Shown in pieces: positions 47,484 through 59,500 of a stretch of 64,000 nucleotides of DNA. Below the pieces are notes generated by a model. It worked only from the letters and a program-made list of their open reading frames with translations, was not told the origin of the DNA and searched no databases. The stretch spans positions 40,149,084-40,213,083 of the forward strand of contig CM060200.1 of the NCBI GenBank assembly GCA_030562195.1. The letters are read 5' to 3'. Origin of the DNA: Nipponacmea schrenckii. Its lineage: Eukaryota > Mollusca > Gastropoda > Lottiidae. The number at the start of each line of letters is the position of its first letter. Positions within the stretch are counted from its first letter, which is position 1. A program made the translations under genes and the position numbers.

Positions 47484-47720
47484 GGATTTTTCGTGTCTAG
47501 TCGTTTGAATGGGACAATAAACCGAGGCACCGTGTGCTACAGGTTGTGCACGTTAAAAGAGTAGGCTAATGCCGCTGTCCTGGCAAAATTTCATCACTGC
47601 ACACTGCATGACGTTGCCAGATCCTTTTAACCAGGGGGTCAATATCTTTCCTGCATTATCCGTATCCATTTACAGCTGGGTGGACTGGAATTGTGAGTGA
47701 AGATGACTTATTTAAGGTCA
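47484..47720. mobile_element. SINE family 1 3' fragment followed by antisense SINE family 2 fragment
   Basis: 47484-47622 has GAATGGGACAATAAACCGAG and GTCCTGGCAAAATTTCATCA. 47625-47720 has the inverted family 2 block TTTACAGCTGGGTGGACTGG and GTGAGTGAAGATGACTTATT. The two families are adjacent, suggesting one inserted near the other. Confidence 0.6.
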
Positions 47721-47890
47721 TCGGATGTTCTCGGATCCGACTCAGATAGAAAATAATGAAAACAATAAGACTTTAACACGATAAAATTGTTTAATTTACA
47801 ATTTCAACGCTCATATCAGAATTAAAAAGCATATTTTAAAAATAACAAAGTTATTGATAGAAAGCGATTCGGGTGTACAATGTTACAAGA

Positions 47891-48063
47891 GTCTAATTAA
47901 AATATAGGCCTAGACCTAACTATCGTTCGTATTTTATTAGTTTCGTTTCGAATTGTTTTTATTATCTATTGGCTTTGTACGTAAAAAGCCAATAGGTAAT
48001 AAAAACATTCGAAACGAAACTTATAAAATACGAACGATAGTTAGGTCTATATTTTAATTAGAC
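47891..48063. repeat. 173-bp near-perfect inverted repeat just after the TIR gene stop
   Basis: The ends GTCTAATTAAAATATAG and its inverse define arms of about 80 bp around a centre near GTACGTA. The only notable differences are a five-base insertion (GCCTA) near the left end and a few mismatches. It starts 17 bases beyond the stop of the minus-strand gene, so it would be transcribed in its 3' UTR. Confidence 0.9.
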
Positions 48064-48079
48064 TGTTGTTATAAGAATT

Positions 48080-50179
48080 TTACTTCAAATTTTCTATAGC
48101 ATGCGTAAATTTCAACAACGATATGGGAGGTAACTCCAGTTGATTAACGAATTGGTAATAGAATTGAGGCGCCTTCTCTTTCATACATTTTATCTCCCAT
48201 AGAAGTTTCCCGTCCAAATGCTTCAGTTGACGAGTGCAGTCTTCAAGATTATTTTCCTTCAGCCAATCTCGTACATCGCTCTTTTTCATGTTGGCGACAG
48301 ATTCGGAAGGACCTCCCGTACCAGGTACAGTTAGCAGAGATTGAGATGAAGTAGCCATAGTGGTGGTAGATGAAGTCGGAGACTGAACAGCTGTTGGGGA
48401 GGGCTGGGCCTGGATTGGCGTTCGCATCCTTCGAATATGTAATTGTGGTGATCGATCAAGTTTATTGGTAGGAGCTAAAGGTAAACTTTCTGCAAAAGCC
48501 TCCACGTCCGGGTCTATTTCGGATATCGAGACACCTGCAAGATCTGTGTTGGAGAGCGAGAGCTTTTGACGAGCTGGAGGTCTTGGGTAGGTTGTTATCA
48601 GGTCACCGGATTCAGGGGGCATGTCGTTTGAATCTCCGGTGTTTAACGTTACACCCTGTTGATTGAGCTCTCTCAGTAATCTTCTAAAAGTATCATCGAA
48701 GTCGACTTCACTCTCTGAACTGGAACTGAAATCGAAATAGAGTTTAGTACCAAGCAAAGCTCCCAACCAACCATCCGGATTGTAAGGAGCTTGCATAAGT
48801 AGGGGTATGAACCCTTTCTTTCGTTTATAAATGTACCCTGCCTCCGTTCGACAACATTGGCTTTGTTTATAACCCTCGGATATACACAGTATGACAACAG
48901 ACGAATTCTCCACGGCGGAGGCCATAGCCTCTAAAATATCCCCCGACATTCGCTCGATATCAATCCAGACTTTATAACCAGCCTCTCTCAGTTTCTGCCA
49001 GATCCGTCGTACTGTCTCTTTCTCATTCCAGCAGTAGCTAATAAACAGATGTTTAGTTTGGTCTTCAATAGCATCATGCACTTCATCGCCCTTCTCAAAG
49101 AGAACCCATAATGCACCATTCACGTTTTCTAACAATTCCTTGTTTTTTTCTTCTTTCGACATTCCTTGAAGCCTGATGACCAATTCTTTAAATTGTTTGA
49201 TACTCTTTCTTGCTTCTGGATTAAACGACAAGGTCCAGATGCATCTAGCTGCATTGGTTTGCATTTCTTCGTCAGAGGAACAAAGCATCCGGTACAAGGA
49301 TTTTAATGCCTTGGCTTCTATGATCTTCTCCACGTTTCCATCAATTGCAAGTTTATCCAGAGAATAGGCTAGTTCAGCAGCAGTGAAACCTTCTTTTAGA
49401 CGATGAAAGTCGTCCTTTTCGATGGCCAGATTCATCCAGTGAACGATTGTATCTATAGTATCTTTATCCTCGGTCAATTTCTGAGCCTGTTTAGCATCGA
49501 CTATAAACGCCAATGTTGTAAGAGCCAGCACTTTCAGATAATTGTCATTTGAAAATTTAAATTCAAAAACAATTTTCTCCGTGTTGTGCTGCTTGAATAC
49601 GTATTTGTTTTCTGGTCGGCGGGCGATATTGTTCATAATACACAGAGAAGCCTTGAGCAAATGATACTGGTTGCTTTTCTTGTCTGGAGCTTTTTGTCGA
49701 TAGCGATCTAAAATTGTGTTCGTCACTTCTAGAATTTTTCCCCGTGCCAAGTCTTTCGCAAAATCCGGGCTGGCGTCGGAATAGTTCCAAATATTATCTA
49801 ACACAAATCTGGTGGTACGCCACAAAAACGGGTTGGTCACTTTCTCCATCCCTTCGGGATAGAAACCACGCACAGCTAACGCTTTGAGCATTTTATAAGA
49901 ACACGCCGCATAACCGCACTCTGATAGTAAGTCGCCTATTTCTCTTCGGTAGTGTTGCTTTTTTCTATCATAGTAACAATCCCGTATCTTAGATATCTGA
50001 CTGTAAACTTTTACGGGTTCACTTTCACTTTTTCTGATTTCTTCAATACAAAGTCGCAAATCCTGTTTTAATTTTGAGGGTGCGGGATATTGTGGCACGT
50101 GCTCACTGTGAATAAGTGATTCAGAGTCGGCATCGTTGTCGGGTGAGGGCGGTGACGCTGGTGACACTGGTGTGCTCAT
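48080..50179 (-). CDS. ARM-TIR-SAM domain protein, uninterrupted 699 codons
   Basis: The ATG at 50179 follows AAAA and opens MSTPVSPASPPSP; upstream in-frame codons contain no ATG. Residues 1-35 are Ser/Pro-rich. About 40-365 is an armadillo-like helical array (for example LKVLALTTLAFIVDA, TNAARCIWTLSFNPEARK). About 377-490 is a TIR domain: HLFISYCWNE, VWIDIERMSGDILEAM, SSVVILCISEGY, then CRTEAGY. Glu446 aligns by eye with the catalytic Glu of SARM1-type NADase TIRs. About 628-690 is a SAM-like domain (VRDWLKENNLEDCTRQLKHL). SARM1 has ARM-SAM-SAM-TIR, so the order here differs; ARM-TIR-SAM relatives are, as I recall, common in molluscs. It is probably a cytosolic signalling or NAD-consuming innate immunity protein. 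The lack of introns suggests a retrocopy-type expansion or one large coding exon. Confidence 0.85.
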   Translation of the reverse strand: MSTPVSPASPPSPDNDADSESLIHSEHVPQYPAPSKLKQDLRLCIEEIRKSESEPVKVYSQISKIRDCYYDRKKQHYRREIGDLLSECGYAACSYKMLKALAVRGFYPEGMEKVTNPFLWRTTRFVLDNIWNYSDASPDFAKDLARGKILEVTNTILDRYRQKAPDKKSNQYHLLKASLCIMNNIARRPENKYVFKQHNTEKIVFEFKFSNDNYLKVLALTTLAFIVDAKQAQKLTEDKDTIDTIVHWMNLAIEKDDFHRLKEGFTAAELAYSLDKLAIDGNVEKIIEAKALKSLYRMLCSSDEEMQTNAARCIWTLSFNPEARKSIKQFKELVIRLQGMSKEEKNKELLENVNGALWVLFEKGDEVHDAIEDQTKHLFISYCWNEKETVRRIWQKLREAGYKVWIDIERMSGDILEAMASAVENSSVVILCISEGYKQSQCCRTEAGYIYKRKKGFIPLLMQAPYNPDGWLGALLGTKLYFDFSSSSESEVDFDDTFRRLLRELNQQGVTLNTGDSNDMPPESGDLITTYPRPPARQKLSLSNTDLAGVSISEIDPDVEAFAESLPLAPTNKLDRSPQLHIRRMRTPIQAQPSPTAVQSPTSSTTTMATSSQSLLTVPGTGGPSESVANMKKSDVRDWLKENNLEDCTRQLKHLDGKLLWEIKCMKEKAPQFYYQFVNQLELPPISLLKFTHAIENLK

Positions 50180-53100
50180 TTTTAACAGTTTTATGTAATA
50201 TCTTATATGTTCATTTGCTACAACCAATGTTTCACCAATATGCTGTTTTTGAATGCGTGTTTCGTTTAGCGGTACGGGTCGTTAGTGCATGGTTTATCAA
50301 TACGAACTCGAAGTAAGACACTATCCTGCACGACACGTGTACAGTTCTACAAATTACTTAAATATTAAGATCACGAGAAAATAGACATAACACCATCTCA
50401 ATATTCCCTACCCTAAAACCACCATCAGATTATCAGTTTATCCAAAATTCTACTAGTATACCACTATCATTATTACTATAGCTATCAGATAATGTCAATC
50501 TATTTCACGTTTCTTATTCTTCAATAAGTCTACTGGTAAGATACAATTACTTTCTTAGGTTACGAAAAATCACTCGATATTTTAACAGCGATATCTTTCG
50601 AGACTTGAGTAGGCTAGATCAACATACTAAACATTGCATTATAATCTACAGGCAGTTAATGGAATAGATATCAATATTATGGACACACCTTTTATTCAAT
50701 ACGTTCACAGTCTAATATATACATTATATATATCAGTCTAGTCACATATATGTATTACATGGCCTTATAAATACTTAATAGTTTCGTTCTTCACTACACA
50801 GTATTCCACAATATTTCGCGTGTTCTATTCCACACTGGCGATCTGGAAATGTCGGGCTGATCTTTGATCAGTATTAGCTTTCTCCAATCCGGCATTTACT
50901 AGTTACTATGGTGTTGACGTTTGTTCTTGTCTTCCATGTCCACGATACACGATATACAAACTATCCACAATCGTACATTCAAAATCGTCTTTAAAACAAA
51001 TAGATGTGTTTAAAGTAGCACACAGCGTTATCGAGCTAATTCAGGAAGAATAATGTTATAGGTCACAATATAGACATGATAATCACGACTTCATGACTAC
51101 ACACAAGAAAGGACTGGCGGTTCAAGTCTAAAGAGTTTCAGTTATTCCACATAACTTATATTGTACAGCCATGCATGTCGATTTAAAAAAAAAACTACAA
51201 ACCTTGCCTTAACAGGTTTAAATCATATTCATAGAAACCACTTCTACTTTCGTTTTGTCATTTTTCTAGGAAAGTTTATCACGTGACATCACTTTCAATG
51301 TAAGTGGATATAGGGTGATAACATTAGGGACTAATCTTGAAAAAGCAATTTAAGCTATACCACAGTCAAAGGGTTATACTAGATATCCTGATCGATGCAT
51401 ATAGAATAAAATATGTTATTTACGAGCAGCCCCTTTGTTAGGATGGGGTAGAAGGGGTGCAAGCCTAGACTATACTGTTGATAATATCGAGTTTAGTGAT
51501 GTTCTACACTATAATATATACCGGTATCTTGCACAGTGAACAAACTTCCTATTAGTATATAGTTGTAACATTGCTGTATTGTATATTTAGAAGATAAACA
51601 CTTTCTGTTTTAGATTTAGAGGGGGTTTATTCGATATTTAACCATGCTTGAATCATAGTCTCTAATGGTATATTCAAGCATGGTTAAATATCGAATAAAC
51701 CCCCTCTAAATCTAAAACAGAAAGTCGTTTATCGGAATTGTACCACAAATTGTGATGATTTTGTTCCCGGTCTTTTTTATGGATAATTTAGACATGGGCT
51801 ATTCGGTTTTTATGACGTTAGGTGCAGTATGACGCACATAACAACAAACTGCACGTGCGCTATCGAATGAAAAAGAAGACATCCTTTATATCATTAACAT
51901 TAACAAGATTTGTAACTAGTTCGCTGAAATTAATACGCCAAATTGTAAAGACATGATGTCAAATTGCTATTAAACCCCATTTGTTTGGACCAATCAGAAC
52001 TCAGAATTTTTGTTATTTGTGGTACATTATGTATTAATGGTCTGCATTAGATGTAAGATGTATAAATTCTAGAATAGGGATAAACAAATAATATAGTCAG
52101 AGGTAGTACAGGTATAGAAGGGTTATTCAAGTTTTAGATAATAGAGTAGGAAACAGAGGTTTAACACATGTCATTCACTTGCTTTTGTGTAATCCGAAGC
52201 GACGCTGTTAAAATTGGGACCTACAATAAAACAACTCTATGCCATAGACATGCTCTATGCGTTAGCGTTGTTAACAAAAGTTCTCGTGTCTATTTGGCTA
52301 TTTTTGAAAGAATTGCATCTCAAAAATTTTAGAATCGATTCTTTCGCTTCGAATTTTGATATTCCTTATCAATACGAATACGCCTGTAGGAAAAAATCGC
52401 TTCGCGAAAAAAAAAAGCCGTCCTGTTGCATAGGATTGTAGTTCTTAAAAGATATCTCCCGTGGATTACATGGTTAAAGGGAGATAACTTAGATTACTGT
52501 GATTAGTAAAATCAGGCTTCAGACAACACTTGGTGAATTTGACTTTAAAAATTTTACACGTTACATTAAACTGAATTTCTCCAATTTTTGCACTGCAAAT
52601 CTTCGGAGATTTAAAATATACTGCCGTTTCCAATTTCTTTTCATTATACCCGAGGGATTCCTGGTAGAGGTTTTTGTTTGCCCCCTCCCCCTTTGGGAGC
52701 AACTGACATTCAGTGAGTTGTTGCTCCTCCGACGGGAATTTCTTTTTAAACATGTTATGCTCTTCTCTATTCTGAACATACAAGGTCCCAGGATCTCTCG
52801 CTCGCGCGACCAAAATATACACAGGACCTCAGTTTATCGGCCCTTGTCTTAACAATTCAATGTCAATGTTTATGATCATATGGATCATACGCCAGAATCT
52901 TTTTAAAATTTTTTTTGAAATCCCGTCCCTAATACAACCTGTATTCTAAATACAAATTGTTCGTTGCTCTACGCAATAGGCACAATAAAGGAATTCAAAT
53001 TTAGAAAAGAAATTATTTAATGATTAATTCTTTCATTCATTCGCCGGCGTTTTCTGTCTTCATTAGCCCGGAAAGTTCAAAAAAGTGGGACATAGTATTC

Positions 53101-53528
53101 CAGTCATTTGATTTCACTCATTCGTTATTAATTCATATCCCAAATTATATTAGAAAACTTAAACATTTTAGATGATTTATTGATAATTTAATCATTTAGG
53201 ACCAATTTGTCGAAACCTGATTAATTTATGGTGTTATAAAATTGTTTATTATGATCAGATAAATATTATCTCGTGGCCTTGGGTAGATTACAATCACCAC
53301 ACCTTCATTAGCGTCTTGATGATCGAGATTTCATTTAAAAATGACAGGAATTTCCTCCAACCTCGTCTTCAAACCGGAAGGTATATCCTTATGAGCATGC
53401 GCAATCATTAGAACACGTCAAGCTAAATGACAGAAACTGTAATATCCCGATGTCTCACACATGTCAAACTATTGATCGTATCATGTTTTGAGTGAGAAAA
53501 AGCTTGGAGCTAAAAAATGTCGTGAAAA
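50180..53528. other. divergent intergenic region
   Basis: No exon is supported. It should hold promoters of the TIR gene (minus) and of the gene starting at 53529 (plus). A long hairpin is at 51594-51732, and an AAAGGGAGATAACTTAG motif, whose TATCTCCCTT core recurs in the 59 kb array, at about 52477. Opposed open frames at 52.5-52.9 kb overlap each other and show no splice or family evidence. Confidence 0.55.
51594..51732. repeat. long hairpin, arms about 60 bp
   Basis: Arms 51594-51653 and 51672-51732 are almost perfectly inverted (CTTTCTGTTTTAGATTTAGA and GGGGGTTTATTCGATATTTA in the left arm) around an 18-base loop. There is one mismatch region near the outer end (AAACACTTT against AAAGTCGTTT). 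Confidence 0.9.
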
Positions 53529-56500
53529 ATGGTGTTGAAACTCTTAGCTATATGTATAACTGTTTTTATAATAGCCGTTTTACAGTAAGTATTGTTGTGA
53601 TTTTTAACAGACGAACTGAGAATCATTGTGCCGTTGTTTTGAAGTAAAGTAGACTAGTTGTTATGGCAGTGGTTGTAAGACAGTGTAAGGGGAGTGAGAT
53701 TTAAATTCTGAATCGTAGACTTTTCATAGACTTCATCATATATACTGACTGTTATAGAGGATCCGGAATCGCAATTAGCAAGTCATGATTTTCTGACTTG
53801 TCATATTTGAATATAAATGGTAGCCATTGCAGTGAGAATATTTTAATTTAAACACATCACAATTTTTTGAATGAAGTTGGAGTCAAGATTATGGCATGAC
53901 AATATTATGGAATAAGCACACTTCTTTAGCAAAATAATTAAAAGATAACTTTTCAAAAAAACAAATTTGCACTATCATCATAAGATGATCATGCTGGTAA
54001 AGTTTCAAGTGTAAAAATTAATTTGTAAGTAAGATTGGATCTCAGTCCAGTGCCAATTGTAATGGATCCGAACCAAAAGCATTATTGGGGGTTAGTAGAA
54101 TTCAGTCCAGGTAGTAAATACGCTGAATATAAAAGGATGGGATTCAAACAAGGTAGTAGACTAAGGGTAGGCCTACATACCGGTACACAACCTTGGTCTT
54201 TATTTTATAAAAGATAACAGATTCTGGAAATTTGAGAATGATTTTTTTAGGCTGCATCTGACAAGGAAGTATGATAGGGTGTTCCTTTTTTTCAATCACA
54301 AACTATTCAATAACTAATTTAATGAAGTAATTCTTAGTTGAGTAAAGCCTTTTTTTTGTTTTTTAAGATTATTTAATATGCTAGAAAATAAAAAAGAAAA
54401 ACACTTGACATTGTTATATATATCTGGATGAGTTGGAGTGGGGATGCTGTGATGGCTCAGTTGGTTAGACGCTTGCTTGTCACCGGTAGGTTCAGGTTTT
54501 ATCTTCACAAAGATTGAGATGTTCTTTCAGCTATTTTAGTCTGGTTTCTTCCTGATGGTGTTCCATGGACTGACATGGAAAAAGCGTCTAGTCGTTTGGA
54601 TGGGACAATTAACTGAGGCCCTGTGTGCTACAGGCTACGTTAAAAGATCCCTTGACAATTGGAAATCATAAAAAGAGTAGGCTTCTGCCACTGTCCTGGC
54701 AAAATTTCCCTCATTGCACACTTCATGGCATTGCCATTGTCTTCATAAGGTGCATATATGTAAATTCCATTCATTTCATTCTTAGACTGTTCTGTAAGCC
54801 TGTTTTGTTTGGAAGATATTCAGTCTATAGTAAAAATCCGAAAGTTCATGTCCAACTTTGTAGGAATTGAACCTTGGACCTTCAGGTAGGCAAGCAGGCG
54901 TCTACTCACTGAGCCTTCCGCGGCTCCCCCTGAGCCTATAAAGCAGAATGTACATTTAATTTTTACAAATTTTCAGAACACTTTAGCTAAGTTGTGCTAT
55001 TATCAACTTCTCTGGTGAAGGATTGTTAAGTTGAATCAATTTTTATTACATTCTAACTTTTGAAAAAATGTAATAAGTAGCTTAAATTTGATTTAGCTTA
55101 TTAGCTGGTCAATTCATGCCAATGTCTTTGTTGGGTCTGGGTCATTATGCCTCTTATGTCTATTTATTTAGTGCTAAGGGTATCTAGAAATGTATTTTAC
55201 CAGCTGGCAAGGTGATTGTTTAGTACTATACCACAGACTGTTTCTTAAAATAGTACATACTATGTCATGATACCCAATTATAAAATTGATAAGTCATGTA
55301 CCATAGTTATTATCTGTAGATCCATCCTGGCAAAGGTCAAAATGAACTTTGAAACGTTACAAGTTGTAGAGTACTTGTTATGCAGATTGATATATATTTG
55401 AACGAGTCCGGGTCCTGTCTGTCTAAAATTGTATTGTAATATCCCTTGCTTGAATAACTTGATTATTAATTGTTTTTTTTAAGTGATTAATCAATTAAAT
55501 TTGTGTTATTATTTTTTTCAATCCTGTCTGTTTGTGGGATAGGAAATAATCTGTGGTGAGACAATATGACTGTTCATAATAACACCATGACTTAATAGGT
55601 TGATTACAGTCACCTAGTTTTTATTTTACCCTGCCTTGTTTTGAGTCGAGTGAAAAAATCAGTGATCAATGTGGAAGTTTGTGTTTATTTTTGTTTGAAA
55701 AGAAAAATGTGTTCCTGTATCAGATTGTTTAAAATGTAAACCACTGAGGTCACTGGGGTCATTTTGGTGTATGTAGACTTTAGGTCAGACTGGTCTTGTA
55801 ATATTTGATAATGTTGTGTCTAGATCAATGAGTTTCAATAGGGGAGGAATTCTTCCCAAGGGGAGAATTTGGAAGACCATGGGGAGCAATTATTGCCGAG
55901 GGGGATGGAGAGAAATCTATTGATGCCATTTCCTATCAAATTTAGGGTGCAGGTTCAGACACAGTAAAATGTGCTCACATGAAACATTAATTGCCATTGG
56001 ACTGTCTGGGTAAAACGGACCGGTTGGGTGAAAAGGTCTGGTTGATATACATGGATTTGAAGGCTCAATTTATGACAGTGAGCTTTGAACACTATTACAT
56101 TAATAAAATCTTTCCTGTTTGTGAAAATTAGATGTGTCACAACATTAAAGTTCCTAATTTTCATGTCACCAGTTTGAAACGTAGCTTAAGGACAAGTCAG
56201 ACCCACAAGTTGAACCTGTTTAAGATGTAAAAGTAGAGATATATTTTTTAGGTTCCTGTCTGACCACCTCTAAAACACCTGATGACTTGAAGCAATGCCA
56301 GAAACTGATACACCATACCTGCTTGTCTAAGAGTACATTGTGTGATATATCAGACTGTCTGTGTTACTGACACACTGACTGAAACACAGTTATAGTATTA
56401 TTGATAATAGACCTGTCAGGCTGGTACAGTATATTGAGATGTATGTTGTCCAATGAGCAAACTTTTAATCAGGCCCATAGCCAACAAGAGCTTAAAGGAC

Positions 56501-59500
56501 AATGCCACTCTGAAATCTTTCTTGCCCCCCTTGGAAAAAATATTTGATTCAGGTTCAATCTGAGAAAGTCATTTGCTCTACCCCCTCACAGTAATCGATG
56601 CCCCCCCCCGCCCTCCCAAGGTATGCAGGCTGGCTGCATTTAATATTTGGATTGCAATATGGAATTATTGGGTCAAAAGGACTGTTTTACAGCAAAATTC
56701 AACTCTTTATTTGTCTTATTTGGATAATTGGCTGCCAAAATTGACCAGTTGATGTAAGGCGTAGGGGTGTCTGCAATGAGATACTTTGAATAGGGGAAAT
56801 AAATGACCTGAATTCATTGATTTTAAAGCCTGTTTGTTAAAAATGATTGAATTATATAGAATATTAGTTTATTTGGTTAGGGGGAAGTAAGATCAAGGCA
56901 AATATAAGAAATAGAGTTAAAAGTCATTCTTGCTCTACTTGACCCACTCCTGTCTTGAGTAAGGGCCGACCAATTTGCTATTCAAAGCTTAAGTGTTTAC
57001 CCCTCTCTTCTTCATTTCTTGTGATGACGACACAAGTAAATTGTATTCAAACATTATATACCTTGTTATAAAAGAAGTGTGTTATGCACCTTGTTATTAA
57101 AGAAGTGTGTTATGTACTTTGTTATTAAAGATGTGTGTTATATACCTTGTTATTAAAGAAGTGTGTTATGTACTTTGTTATTAAAGATGTGTGTTATGTA
57201 CCTTGTTATTAAAGAAGTGTGTTATGTACCTTGTTATAAAAGAAGTGTGTTATGTACCTTTTTATTAAAGAAGTATGTAATGTATCTTGTTATTAAAGAA
57301 GTGTGTTATGTACCTTGTTATTAAAGAAGTGTGTTATGTACCTTGTTATTAAAGAAGTATGTAATGTATCTTGTTATTAAAGAAGTGTGTTATGTACCTT
57401 GTTATTAAAGAAGTATGTAATGTATCTTGTTATTAAAGAAGTGTGTTATATACCTTGTTATTAAAGAAGTGTGTAATGTACCTTGTTATTAAAGAAGTGT
57501 GTTACATACCTTATTATTAAAGAAGTGTGTAATGTACCTTGTTATTAAAGAAGTGTGTAATGTACCTTGTTATTAAAGAAGTGTGTAATGTACCTTGTTA
57601 TTAAAGAAGTGTGTAATGTACCTTGTTATTAAAGAAGTGTGTTATGTACCTCTTTATTTAAGAAGTGTGTTATGCACCTTGTTATTAAAGAAGTGTGTTT
57701 TGTACCATGTTATTAAAGAAGTGTGTTATGTACCTTGTTATTAAAGAAGTGTGTAATGTACCTTGTTATTAAAGAAGTGTGTTATTTCAGGGTATAGTTT
57801 GGTAGATCTCTCTCACATATGGGACACATTTGTCTTGTAAACATGACTGGAACATAGCGGTTCCACATTATAGACAAAGATGTGGGTTACTAGGGTTATG
57901 TTTATATTATGTGATACATAAGATTTGAAATTCAAATATTGAGTATAATAGTGGTTATCATTAACATGTGTAATACAAGAATTAGAAAAGCTATAAGGTA
58001 ATAGAGTACATAAGGGTAATTTGAGATTACAATATTACACTTAGACTAGAGGTACCCTGTTCTCCTTGTACAATATCTGAAACACTAGTGTGGATCAAAC
58101 ATTATATTAATCACAATTTTGCAGTGGGCAAATTTTGCGTTTAATTTTCCTTATTTCTTATCCTCCATAAAACTTGCTTTTTGAATTCACATTTAAAGAA
58201 ATATTTGTATATATATATAGGCCTACTGTATCCTCTTGAGAGATTATTTACCAAAAACTGATTAACTTTTTATTAGCCAGATAATGTGGAAATGTTGACT
58301 TTTATAACCATGCTACCTCCATTTACAATTCATCTTCACCAGTAAGAAAATAAAAGATAAAAACCTCTTTACAATCCTGTAAGTTATTCCGATGTAAAAC
58401 TCCTATTATATTGAATGTATGTTGTATTATTGTAGGTTTAATGTGAGGGGTGATAATGAGGTATCATTAAACAGTGAACAGTTGAAGATTATACATTCAA
58501 CAGATCAAAGTGAACACTATGCTTCTCAGGTAGGGGTACTTAGATACTTTAACATGGCATTCAGGTCTCACCTTGCTACTGGTGGAGTATAGGGCTCAGT
58601 AGAATTTCAATACTAGTAGTATTATGAAAGGGTAGGCATAATGCTTAGATACAGTAGGCACTAGTTTGAAAATGTTTGAATCCAGCAGAAGATCTGACCC
58701 CATATTCTCAAAACTATCTTAGTACTACCTAGGGTCTTATTATCTACCACTATTTCAGGGACTTCCTAGCGCTAAGGTCATTTTGTTGTCCATATGCCTG
58801 AAAATCAAAAGGGTAGGCATTATGCTTACACTTAGACGCATTTGTCAATGTTTGAATCCAGTAGAAGATCTCAAATTGATCTTAATGCAAGGATGTCCTA
58901 GGTTTATATCATCTCACACTATTTCTAGAGTAAGCTTACCGGAGCACTAAGATTGTTTTGAGAAGGCCTTGTTGTATTTGTTGTGTAGTTTCAGCTTTAG
59001 TCCAAATAATTTCAATTCTGTGTCTACTGTCAAATATAGATGTTTCTAATAAAGATGTCATGTGTATCTGAAACTTAACTAATATTTTTACAGGAAGTTG
59101 CCAATACAGACTACATATTGGAGGAAATTCTACCGTCCAGTGAAAATAAACTGGACACAGGACAGACCTTGCAGGTCAGTTCTAGTTTATATTTTACATT
59201 TCTCTTTATATTGAATTAAAATTAGGGGAGCCATGGAGGCTCAGTGAGTTAGATGCTTGTTTATTAGCCTGGAGGTCTAGGGTTTATCTGGCTTATCTCC
59301 CTTTTACACTTGGCTTATCTCCCTTGTACAGTTGGCTTATCTCCCTTGTACAGTTAGCTTATCTCCCTTGTACAATTGGCTTATCTCCCTTGTACAGTTG
59401 GCTTATCTCCCTTGTACAGTTGGCTTATCTCCCTTGTACAGTTGGCTTATACAGTTAGCTTATCTCCCTTGTATGGTTGACTTATCTTTCCTTGTATTGT

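Noticed and set aside
52466..52852. Opposed frames of about 117 codons on both strands
   Set aside because: Mutually overlapping, without splice signals or homology I can see; probably old repeat sequence.
54035..54217. A 60-codon plus-strand frame (VMDPNQKHYWGLVEFSPG) in intron 1 of the last gene
   Set aside because: No good acceptor or donor fits, it is not needed for phase, and there is no recognisable family.
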